This document shows positions 1-5,708 of a stretch of DNA of 5,708 nt, one piece after another. The notes under the pieces are model-generated. The model was not told the DNA's origin, did not search any database, and saw only the letters and a list, made by a program, of their open reading frames with translations. Origin of the DNA: Chloroflexota bacterium (GTDB lineage Bacteria > Chloroflexota > Anaerolineae > Anaerolineales > UBA11579); the NCBI GenBank assembly GCA_003486225.1, contig DNGN01000195.1, positions 4,528 through 10,235 on the forward strand, written 5' to 3'. The position numbers were made by a program, and so were the translations under genes. Numbering within the stretch: position 1 is the first letter of the stretch; every line of letters starts with the position of its first letter.

Positions 1-701
1 GTCCCACCGGCCAGCGGCATGGGGTACACCATAATTGGTACTCCTAGCTTGGCGAGTTCGATGCAGGCTTCAGTCATTGGTCCATCATGCATTAAGGGAG
101 AAATGGTGCAGTCCACCACTGAGAAGATCGGTTTGAAATCCTGGCTGCCGGTCACAGTTTTGACCAATTCAACCAGGAAGGGGACTTGGTTGGCATTCAG
201 CACACCTGTGCGTACATGTTTGCTGGTGAGAGAAAAAGCCCGCGAGAAGTGATAGACTGTTCTGAGATGGGCCGGGATATCGCTGGCAGAGATGGTCACG
301 TTGACTATTTCAGCTTTATCCAGTGCATCTGCCAGCAGCAGCATTTTATCCAGGTCTTCTGCGCTTGAATCGTGCAGTTGCCCGGTTTCCCAATCAAGCA
401 CTTGGGTGCCCTGGCTGTCGGTCGTATGATGGGAACGTGTCCCATCCAGTTGCACGTCATGTCGTGGATCTCTGGCGTACAGGGTAACTGATTTGGGAAC
501 TTGCCGGATTGCCCAATCGACCAGGTCCGGCGGGATTTGCGCCCAATTATTCTGGTAGTTCACCTGACATCCGTGGGCTTCCAAAATTTCTAAGGCCCGC
601 GGTGTTTTATAATCTACGCCAACCGTTTCAAGGATATCCAAACTTTTGGAATGGATCCGTTTTACTTCCTCTTGGTTTAATGCGGGTTGCAAGCTAAGCA
701 C
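1..701 (-). CDS. MttB-superfamily methyltransferase, second copy (3' end cut by window edge)
   Basis: The first 233 residues of a trimethylamine methyltransferase (MttB, PF06253) family protein are present and the frame is open at position 1. Such proteins are cytoplasmic TIM-barrel enzymes that move a methyl group from a methylated amine to a corrinoid protein. The fragment aligns end to end with the neighbouring complete gene. Shared landmarks are an N-terminal LDILETVGV (residues 21-29), ARDP (76-79), TGQL (106-109), a CTISPL core motif (198-203) and GVP..(V/L)..MP..G (220-233). Only the N-terminal half is visible. The region where MttB of methanogens carries pyrrolysine (around residue 334) lies outside, so pyrrolysine status is unknown; no in-frame TAG occurs in the visible part. 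The start is a GTG 19 bases after the upstream stop, with a good Shine-Dalgarno. An overlapping ATG one base earlier in another frame hits a stop after eight codons. Substrate unknown. Confidence 0.9.
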   Translation of the reverse strand, partial: MLSLQPALNQEEVKRIHSKSLDILETVGVDYKTPRALEILEAHGCQVNYQNNWAQIPPDLVDWAIRQVPKSVTLYARDPRHDVQLDGTRSHHTTDSQGTQVLDWETGQLHDSSAEDLDKMLLLADALDKAEIVNVTISASDIPAHLRTVYHFSRAFSLTSKHVRTGVLNANQVPFLVELVKTVTGSQDFKPIFSVVDCTISPLMHDGPMTEACIELAKLGVPIMVYPMPLAGG

Positions 702-704
702 ATA

Positions 705-711
705 TCCTCCA
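705..711 (-). promoter_or_regulatory. Ribosome binding site that decides the GTG start of the second MttB-like gene
   Basis: TGGAGGA reads on the minus strand just after the upstream stop (TGA at 723-721). It sits 3-4 bases before GTG (701-699) and even closer to an out-of-frame ATG (703-701). The next in-frame alternatives are a TTG at 692-690 and then an ATG at about codon 120, which would remove conserved N-terminal residues, so GTG is preferred. Confidence 0.65.
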
Positions 712-720
712 GAGTGAGTA

Positions 721-2175
721 TCAGCCTTTAATTTCTTTATCTGCCGCGGCAAGAATTTTTTTCAGTTCCTGCTGCTGATCGTCTGGTAGGGGTTCCACCT
801 GGTAATTCTCCAGGATCCAGGCAATCTTTTCTCGGGCAACTTCAACCGGGTCGCGGTATTTGCCTTCGCTATCCAGCTGGTTATTCAGTCCAGGTACCCA
901 TGATTGGCGCATAAATTTGCGGGTGTGTTTTTCAGCCAGGAAATGATCTCCAGGACCAACATTCTCAATTACATCCAATGCCATACTTTCGGAGTCGACC
1001 TGCATATCAGCCAGGGCATACCTGGCCCGGTGGTAGAGATCATCATCCAGGATGATGGCTTCTGCATGCAGCAGGGTGTAACTGCGGTTCAGACCCAGGC
1101 CAGTGACCCATTCTGCACCGGCCAGCGAAACCATCACAGGGTCCAGGGCTACCTCTGCAGCAGACTGCCAGGTCCCGGGGTTATGGCTTTCGGTGCCGTA
1201 GGCTCCACCAAAGGAGGGCATATTCCAATGGTGGGCAATATTGACCGCCGCATAGCGGGCGCGGGCATCCAACGGATAGGAAACATAATTGCCTGTGCGG
1301 GGATCTGCCCAGCCATGCATCACCGAATGGCTGACCGGCGCGCCCGGTGCCACCAACTGGAGCAGAACGGTGGCGCTGATGATCTCAGCATCAGCTACCA
1401 GAAAGGAACCAGCCAAGGTAGCCGGGGCTGTCGTGCCCAACGTGGGCATTGCCAGAAAAGTGACCGGGACTCCAGCTTCGGCTAAAAGCATGGCTCCTTC
1501 GATTGCTTCTTTGTCCTGTACCAGCGGAGAGATGGTGCAGATAATGGCAGAGAAGTTCGGGTTTGCTCTCAAGGCTTCCCGGCTGCCCATGATCACAGTG
1601 GCCATTTCCAGGGCATAGTTGACTGCCCGCTCACCCATCAGGGTCACCGACTGGACATGCTTTTTGGTATTGTTCCAGGAAATTTCCAGCTCGTGCAGGG
1701 TTGAGGTTTCACCATGGTCCTGCGCACTGACCGGGGGCCAATAAAAAGACATTGAGGATAGATAGTCTGCTACCCGGGCCATTCTGCCCACATCTGCCTT
1801 GGTGGAAGGTCTCAACTCACCAGTGCTGAAATCCACTACTTCAACACCGCAGCCATCTGGGCAGAAGAAGGTATGGTCTTTTTGTAAGGAAAAGCCCAGG
1901 GATGGATCCCTTGCCCCAAGCTGAAAGTAACGCGGGACGCTTGCCATGGCTTTGAGTACCAAATCTGATGGCAGCTTCACAATACCGCTTGAAAAATCCA
2001 CATCAGCTCCATGTTCTTTGAACACGCGCATGGCTTTTTCAGAAGGGAACTTCACACCTACATTTTCCAATAGATGCAATGTGCCTGCCTGCATTTGCTT
2101 CAATTCATTATCGGTTAGAAACTGTAACTTATGGCGCGTTACGATCGGGGCTACTTGTTGGCGTGCTACATTCAT
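721..2175 (-). CDS. MttB-superfamily corrinoid-dependent methyltransferase, non-pyrrolysine type
   Basis: This complete 484-residue protein of the trimethylamine methyltransferase family (PF06253) is close to the usual family length of about 480-500. The predicted cytoplasmic reaction is demethylation of a methylated, probably quaternary, amine and methylation of a cognate corrinoid protein. Visible landmarks: LLENVGV (35-41), GARDPS (87-92), STGELRPST (117-125), CTISPL (213-218), GVPVTFLAMPTLGTTAPATLAG (235-256), DAEIISATVLLQLVAPGAPV (262-281) and a C-terminal FLAEKHTRKFMRQSW (412-426), followed by a charged helical tail. The gene ends in TGA and has no in-frame TAG, so it contains no pyrrolysine, unlike methanogen MttB. 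That places it with the MtgB/MtpB/MtcB-like group broadly, without fixing the substrate. The start is ATG at 2175 with GGAG 8 bases upstream; a TTG one codon earlier is possible but less likely. It starts 18 bases after the permease stop, so it is probably cotranscribed with the transporter. Confidence 0.93.
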   Translation of the reverse strand: MNVARQQVAPIVTRHKLQFLTDNELKQMQAGTLHLLENVGVKFPSEKAMRVFKEHGADVDFSSGIVKLPSDLVLKAMASVPRYFQLGARDPSLGFSLQKDHTFFCPDGCGVEVVDFSTGELRPSTKADVGRMARVADYLSSMSFYWPPVSAQDHGETSTLHELEISWNNTKKHVQSVTLMGERAVNYALEMATVIMGSREALRANPNFSAIICTISPLVQDKEAIEGAMLLAEAGVPVTFLAMPTLGTTAPATLAGSFLVADAEIISATVLLQLVAPGAPVSHSVMHGWADPRTGNYVSYPLDARARYAAVNIAHHWNMPSFGGAYGTESHNPGTWQSAAEVALDPVMVSLAGAEWVTGLGLNRSYTLLHAEAIILDDDLYHRARYALADMQVDSESMALDVIENVGPGDHFLAEKHTRKFMRQSWVPGLNNQLDSEGKYRDPVEVAREKIAWILENYQVEPLPDDQQQELKKILAAADKEIKG

Positions 2176-2183
2176 CAAATTTT

Positions 2184-2187
2184 CTCC
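2184..2187 (-). promoter_or_regulatory. Ribosome binding site of the first MttB-like gene
   Basis: GGAG on the minus strand lies in the short gap after the permease stop (TAA at 2196-2194). It is 8 bases from ATG (2175-2173) and 5 bases from the adjacent TTG (2178-2176). Codon identity and spacing both favour the ATG. Confidence 0.6.
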
Positions 2188-2193
2188 AATTTT

Positions 2194-3144
2194 TTATTCT
2201 TCAACTTGATCCAGCACTTTATAGGGATCCAGGGCGTCCCGCATGCCGTCACCGATGTAATTAACGGAAATGATCGTCAGGAAGATCATCACGCCTGGAA
2301 AGATCGCCAGCCAGGGATGCTGAGTAAGGTGTTCCTGAGCATTGCTGAGCAGATTGCCCCAACTTGGGGTGGGGGGGCGGATACCAAAACCGAGGAATGA
2401 AAGGCCAGATTCCTCCATGATTGCCCATCCAATCTCCAGGGTTGATTCAACGATGATTGGACCAAGCCCATTTGGTAAGATCTCAGACAGCATGATGCGT
2501 ATGTTTGAGGCTCCCAGGGCGCGGGCCGCCTGAATATATTCCAACTCCCGCAGCGTGAGGAATATTGCCCGCACCAGGCGGGCGACGGTCATCCAACTCA
2601 GCAAGCCGATCACCATGGCGATCGATAAGACATTGTTTTTTTCAATAAACGGGACTTCTATTTCCCGCAGGATGGCACCTAAGAGGATCAGGATCAACAG
2701 GGAAGGTAAGGCCAACATGGCATCGATAACCCGCATGAGGAAATTATCGATCCAACCTCCAAAATAACCTGCAATGGCTCCAACCGGGACCCCAATCACC
2801 AAGGTGATTACAACGACCATCAGCCCGACAAACAAAGATATCCTGCCGCCATACAGCACGCGTGTCAGCATATCTCTGCCTAAAGAGTCGGTCCCGAATG
2901 GATGTTCCCAGGAGGGCGGTTGTAATTTGCTGGCCAGGTCTGAAACTTCTGGATCATACGGGGATAACGGCACCAGGAGAGTGCTCAGGACCAGCAGTGT
3001 CAGGACAATAGCTCCCACCAATGCACCAGGATGGCGGCGGAAACGCCGCCAAACCATTGTCCACATCGTTTCATGACCTCGCTTTGAACTGCTTAGCGTC
3101 TCGTCAGTGTTTGGTATGTCGTTCATCAATTTGTCTTCTTTCAT
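2194..3144 (-). CDS. DppC/OppC-type ABC transporter permease
   Basis: This 316-residue inner-membrane subunit belongs to the peptide/nickel-type ABC importer family (BPD_transp_1 with an OppC N-terminal domain). It forms the channel with the DppB-type partner encoded just upstream. The sequence shows a charged cytoplasmic N-terminus (to about 38), a first membrane segment (about 40-60), the OppC hallmark HPFGTDSLGRD (81-91), further membrane segments near 103-128, 139-160, 171-196, 226-245 and 280-300, an EAA loop for ATPase docking (YIQAARALGASNIRIMLSEI, 203-222) and FLGFGIRPPTPSWG (250-263). Full length and intact. The gene starts 6 bases after the partner's stop, which implies translational coupling. 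A second in-frame ATG at 3126 is an alternative start; both have weak Shine-Dalgarno sequences. Substrate cannot be told: this family carries peptides, nickel, sugars and other small solutes. Confidence 0.95.
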   Translation of the reverse strand: MKEDKLMNDIPNTDETLSSSKRGHETMWTMVWRRFRRHPGALVGAIVLTLLVLSTLLVPLSPYDPEVSDLASKLQPPSWEHPFGTDSLGRDMLTRVLYGGRISLFVGLMVVVITLVIGVPVGAIAGYFGGWIDNFLMRVIDAMLALPSLLILILLGAILREIEVPFIEKNNVLSIAMVIGLLSWMTVARLVRAIFLTLRELEYIQAARALGASNIRIMLSEILPNGLGPIIVESTLEIGWAIMEESGLSFLGFGIRPPTPSWGNLLSNAQEHLTQHPWLAIFPGVMIFLTIISVNYIGDGMRDALDPYKVLDQVEE

Positions 3145-3150
3145 TGCAGC

Positions 3151-4191
3151 CTACTCAAAGCGAACACGTGGGTCTAACAGCCCATAAGCAATATCCGCCA
3201 GCAGATTACTGATGATGATGATCCCAGAACTGATGATCACGATTGCTAACATGACAGGATAATCGCGGAAGGTAGCTGAGTCGTAGAAAAGGCGTCCCAT
3301 ACCAGGCCAGGAAAACAACAATTCCACATACAAGGAACCTGCAAACATATACGGAAAATCAAGTGCAAAAATGGTTACCAACGGGATAAGTGCATTTTTA
3401 AGCGCATGCCTGTATAAAACTTTACGTTCGATCTGTCCTTTTGCCCTGGCGGTGCGGATATAATCTTTGTGGATCACTTCCAGCATGCTGGAGCGCAAGA
3501 AGCGGGAATACCAGGCAACCCAGCCGACCATCCCCATTAAAACTGGCAGAAATAAATGTTTTAACCTGTCGAGCAAGTTGAACTCCATGCCGATGGTTGC
3601 CATTCCACCAGCCGGGAAAAGCGGTTGGCCGGTGAACGGGTTATCCAGCCAGGAGTAAAATACAAGGATCAGGATCAGTCCGAGCCAGAACTCGGGTATA
3701 GCCTGCCCCATAAACGATAGGGTAGTGGCGGTGATGTCAAACGCCGAATATTGTTTGACTGCTGAGATGATGCCAATAGGGATGGCCACAATCGCGACCA
3801 CCAGCAGCGTGACGGACATCAGGTAAATGGTATTGGGGAGGCGGTCCCCAATCTCTTCCAATACGGGTTTTCGGCTGCGGATCGAAATACCAAAATCGCC
3901 TCTCAATATACCCTTGCGGACGCCGTAGCTTTCCGGCACACCGTCGCCATCCTCATCCACCTTAGCCCAATCGTTGCCAATCAACCAGTAGAGATACTGC
4001 TTTAACAAAGGTTGATCCAGGCCGAACTGCCGTTCGAGCCTTTCCTGACGTTCAACCGCTCCACGCCCCCTTCGTCCATGCCCGGCCATTGGCCCACCAG
4101 GGGTTGCATTGACCACAAGGAACAACAATACACTCAGAATTAACATAATCGGAATGGATTGCAGTAAGCGTCTAATTACATATTTACCCAT
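3151..4191 (-). CDS. DppB/OppB-type ABC transporter permease with acidic DEDGDG loop
   Basis: This 346-residue inner-membrane permease of the peptide/nickel ABC importer family is the partner of the following DppC-type subunit. It shows the classic N-terminus YVIRRLLQSIPIMLILS (4-20) with the first membrane segment (about 9-29), NATPGGP (28-34), FGLDQPL (56-62), GDFGIS (98-103), further membrane segments near 121-145, 155-182, 211-228, 268-290 and 312-338, and an EAA loop (DYIRTARAKGQIERKVLYRH, 243-262). The family signature SWPGMGRL (294-301) and C-terminal LLDPRVR (338-344) are present. The loop between the first and second membrane segments, expected outside the cytoplasm, carries VDEDGDGV (78-85), resembling a calcium-binding loop. 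The start chosen is ATG 4191, with AGGA 6 bases upstream and the family N-terminus right behind it. An in-frame upstream start at 4239 would add 16 residues and lie inside a stem-loop. Confidence 0.95.
   Translation of the reverse strand: MGKYVIRRLLQSIPIMLILSVLLFLVVNATPGGPMAGHGRRGRGAVERQERLERQFGLDQPLLKQYLYWLIGNDWAKVDEDGDGVPESYGVRKGILRGDFGISIRSRKPVLEEIGDRLPNTIYLMSVTLLVVAIVAIPIGIISAVKQYSAFDITATTLSFMGQAIPEFWLGLILILVFYSWLDNPFTGQPLFPAGGMATIGMEFNLLDRLKHLFLPVLMGMVGWVAWYSRFLRSSMLEVIHKDYIRTARAKGQIERKVLYRHALKNALIPLVTIFALDFPYMFAGSLYVELLFSWPGMGRLFYDSATFRDYPVMLAIVIISSGIIIISNLLADIAYGLLDPRVRFE
3941..3960 (-). repeat. 20-base direct repeat, copy in the permease gene
   Basis: These 20 bases are identical to 4831-4850 in the binding-protein gene. 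On the minus strand both start with a Val codon and encode VDEDGDG, with identical codons for these residues. Here they fall in the extracytoplasmic loop of the DppB-type permease (residues 78-84). Confidence 0.8.
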
Positions 4192-4197
4192 GTACAA

Positions 4198-4201
4198 TCC
4201 T
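4198..4201 (-). promoter_or_regulatory. Ribosome binding site of the DppB-type permease
   Basis: AGGA on the minus strand lies 6 bases before ATG 4191-4189. It is short but well placed. Together with the family-typical N-terminus it supports this start over the in-frame candidate at 4239, which falls inside the preceding inverted repeat. Confidence 0.5.
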
Positions 4202-4218
4202 AAGGTGTCGAGGAAGAT

Positions 4219-4249
4219 TGCAGGGTGGGTGATCAGCACCCACCCTGCA
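4219..4249 (-). promoter_or_regulatory. Intercistronic stem-loop between binding-protein and permease genes
   Basis: A perfect inverted repeat has 13-bp arms (TGCAGGGTGGGTG at 4219-4231 and CACCCACCCTGCA at 4237-4249) around a 5-base loop; 9 of 13 pairs are G-C. It begins 19 bases after the binding-protein stop and ends 27 bases before the permease start. On the minus strand the stem is followed by ATCTTCCT, which has no proper T-run, so it is not a canonical intrinsic terminator. Placement fits the known role of stem-loops after binding-protein genes (as between malE and malF), where they stabilise the upstream mRNA or partly terminate transcription so that binding protein exceeds permease. 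The structure is seen directly; the function is inferred. Confidence 0.75.
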
Positions 4250-4268
4250 GTTGACTAGTTAGTTTGCG

Positions 4269-5708
4269 CTATTCTTCAAGCGTCCAATCTGCCACGTTCC
4301 AGGTTACGGGGTCGTTGACGGACGGCTGTACATTCTGCAATCGGTTGGAAACGCCATGCACTTCCAAGGTGGTAAAGAGCAAAATCTGCGGCACTTCATC
4401 ATCGAGGATTTGAGCCATTTCGCAGAAAACTTCCTGGCGGTATTCTTCATCCAGGTAGAAGAGCTCATCATACCAAACATCAAAATCTTCATTGGACCAG
4501 CGGTTGATGTTCCAGCCACCGCTCTCCGGATCTGCCGCATCGCTGTGATAGTAGTACCACATTCCATTGTCAGTCGGATCTAACCCTGGGTAGCCATCGT
4601 CCCACATATTGATGTCGAAACGGCCTTCAAGCTCGGGGCCGCCTTCGGTATCCCAAAGGACCGCACCTTCAACCGAGAAAAGATCCAGTGAGATGCCGAT
4701 GTCTTTAAGATTCTCTGCGATGAATTGCTGAGCCAGTTCCAGCTCGGGCCCATATTCGGAGTAGATAGTGAATTCTCCTTCCATCAGCGTACCCTCGTCG
4801 GCATTCAGGCATTCATGGCACTCGCGCACGCCGTCGCCATCCTCATCCACCCAGCCTGCGGCTGTCAGCATTTCGCCGGCGGCGGTTGGGTTGTATTCCG
4901 GTCGCGGGATATCGCAGATGTAAGGCGGGCGGAAGAACTCGGTCCAGACTGGTTCGCCATGCCCAAGGAAAATATCGTTGATGATCGTGTCCACATCGAT
5001 GGCCATCCGGATGGCACGGCGTACTTCCACATCAGACAGCCATGGGTGTGGGGTTTCAACCGGATCAGTAGTGCCATAAGCGGCTTGGTTCATGAATAAG
5101 CGCATGACCCATCTCTGGGTTGGTGAGACCAACACCTTAACTGTATCGGATGCAGCATACTCATCCATAATCGCATCGCTAGGCCACATGTGGTGATCGG
5201 CATCTCCACCTAACATCAGGGTGCGGCGGACAGATTGTTCGGGAACGATTCGGACAATGATCTGGTCGATGGCGGGTTTGCCGGCTTCGTAATAATTTTC
5301 ATTGCGCACAAAGGTCAGGTGATCGTTGGTTGCCCATTCTTCCAGAATGTAGGGGCCGCTGCTCAGAGGTTCCTGGTCGCAGTCCCATTCGTAGAATCCC
5401 TGCGTTGCATCACAATAGTGCTCTGGATAGATAAAGAAGTTTTCTCCACCGAATTGGGTTTGGTAGGCTGTATAGACTGAATTGTAGTAAACCTTAAAGG
5501 TGAAGTCATCAATCTTCTCAATCGAATCGGTATAGTCCAATCCGTCTGTCCAGGTGCCAGTTTCAGGGTCAGTTGCCACATTCCAGGTGAAGATGATGTC
5601 ATCGACGGTCAATTGTTCCCCATCTGCCCAATAGACATCGTCGCGGATCTGCCAGGTGACATTCATGGTCCATTCATCTTCATTGAATTCCACGCCGCCA
5701 TTATCCAG
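4269..5708 (-). CDS. Extracellular solute-binding protein, family 5 (5' end cut by window edge)
   Basis: The C-terminal 479 residues of an SBP_bac_5 (PF00496) protein, the substrate receptor of a peptide/nickel-type ABC importer, acting outside the cytoplasmic membrane. Visible family features (fragment numbering from position 5708): WQIRDDVYWADGEQLTVDDIIFTW (19-42), SGPYILEEW (117-125), VRRAIRMAID (229-238) and AGWVDEDGDGVRE (284-296). The signal peptide and first part of the mature protein are missing; family lengths of about 530-600 suggest roughly 80-120 residues lie outside. An in-frame GTG at 5693 is internal, because the frame stays open to the edge and the family's N-terminal lobe is incomplete. 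The protein is strongly acidic, with six cysteines at 99, 110, 265, 297, 300 and 429, and an aromatic run WYYYH at 384-388. It ends in TAG and is followed by the permeases, so it is their likely receptor. Ligand unknown. Confidence 0.93.
   Translation of the reverse strand: MDNGGVEFNEDEWTMNVTWQIRDDVYWADGEQLTVDDIIFTWNVATDPETGTWTDGLDYTDSIEKIDDFTFKVYYNSVYTAYQTQFGGENFFIYPEHYCDATQGFYEWDCDQEPLSSGPYILEEWATNDHLTFVRNENYYEAGKPAIDQIIVRIVPEQSVRRTLMLGGDADHHMWPSDAIMDEYAASDTVKVLVSPTQRWVMRLFMNQAAYGTTDPVETPHPWLSDVEVRRAIRMAIDVDTIINDIFLGHGEPVWTEFFRPPYICDIPRPEYNPTAAGEMLTAAGWVDEDGDGVRECHECLNADEGTLMEGEFTIYSEYGPELELAQQFIAENLKDIGISLDLFSVEGAVLWDTEGGPELEGRFDINMWDDGYPGLDPTDNGMWYYYHSDAADPESGGWNINRWSNEDFDVWYDELFYLDEEYRQEVFCEMAQILDDEVPQILLFTTLEVHGVSNRLQNVQPSVNDPVTWNVADWTLEE
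4831..4850 (-). repeat. 20-base direct repeat, copy in the binding-protein gene
   Basis: Second copy of the identical 20-base block. It is in the same frame and encodes VDEDGDG just before the CHEC motif of the solute-binding protein. Identity ends right outside the acidic motif apart from a few scattered matches. Confidence 0.8.

Noticed and set aside
19..697. Plus-strand short open frames in the left 700 bases
   Set aside because: The minus strand here reads as one uninterrupted MttB-like protein, so these are antisense shadows and the region is not intergenic.
1041..1057. Perfect 8-bp inverted repeat CATCATCC-A-GGATGATG
   Set aside because: The one-base spacer leaves no workable loop, and it follows from coding IILDDD within the methyltransferase gene.
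904..1485. Plus-strand open frame of 193 residues
   Set aside because: It lies fully antisense to the well-supported MttB-like gene, shows no recognisable domain, and its composition fits a mirror frame of that gene.
2371..2377. Run of seven G (C on the coding strand), possible slippage site or G-quadruplex
   Set aside because: It encodes the conserved PP of the FLGFGIRPPTPSWG motif in an intact frame, and there are not four adequate G-runs nearby for a quadruplex.
3208..3222. GAT-rich short tandem repeat
   Set aside because: It encodes an isoleucine run within the last membrane segment of the permease; too short to count as a repeat element.
4192..4239. Longer permease start at 4239 (16 extra residues)
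   Set aside because: That codon is inside the inverted repeat, has no Shine-Dalgarno, and the family N-terminus begins at the ATG at 4191.
4219..4249. Stem-loop as a full rho-independent terminator
   Set aside because: No T-run follows on the minus strand, and the permeases downstream need transcription with no visible promoter of their own.
5691..5693. GTG at 5693 as the start of the solute-binding protein
   Set aside because: The frame stays open to the window edge, there is no signal peptide, and the first residues are already inside the family domain, so the gene is truncated.

Overview
All convincing genes lie on the minus strand and read right to left as one tightly packed, operon-like run that is cut by both window edges. 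In transcription order they are: an extracellular solute-binding protein of the peptide/nickel family (SBP_bac_5; 5' end missing), two permeases of the DppB and DppC type, a complete MttB-superfamily methyltransferase, and a second, divergent MttB-superfamily methyltransferase whose 3' end is missing. Gaps between genes are 77, 6, 18 and 19 bases. No tRNA, rRNA, CRISPR array or mobile element was seen, and no promoter, because the start of the operon is beyond the right edge.

The organism is probably an uncultured or anaerobic member of the Chloroflexota (Anaerolineae-like). This is an inference from remembered protein style: the DppB-type permease has an acidic DEDGDG insert after a YWLIGNDW-like segment, and the binding protein carries a matching AGWVDEDGDGVRE segment. 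Base composition looks balanced. No sequence search was possible, so the taxonomic call is moderate at best.

Region by region (minus strand): 5708-4269 binding protein, mature part and true C-terminus present; 4268-4192 intercistronic spacer with a perfect 13-bp GC-rich stem-loop (4219-4249); 4191-3151 DppB-type permease; 3144-2194 DppC-type permease; 2175-721 complete MttB-like protein of 484 residues without pyrrolysine; 701-1 first 233 residues of a second MttB-like protein.

Working model (inference): the binding protein and two permeases import a small solute, powered by ATPases encoded elsewhere. The two methyltransferases would then remove methyl groups from the imported compound, or from related compounds, and pass them to a corrinoid protein. 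Characterised non-pyrrolysine MttB homologues demethylate quaternary amines such as glycine betaine, proline betaine, carnitine and gamma-butyrobetaine. What is unusual is the pairing of two MttB paralogues with a Dpp/Opp-type importer rather than a betaine-type (OpuA/BCCT) transporter. The substrate cannot be read from the sequence.
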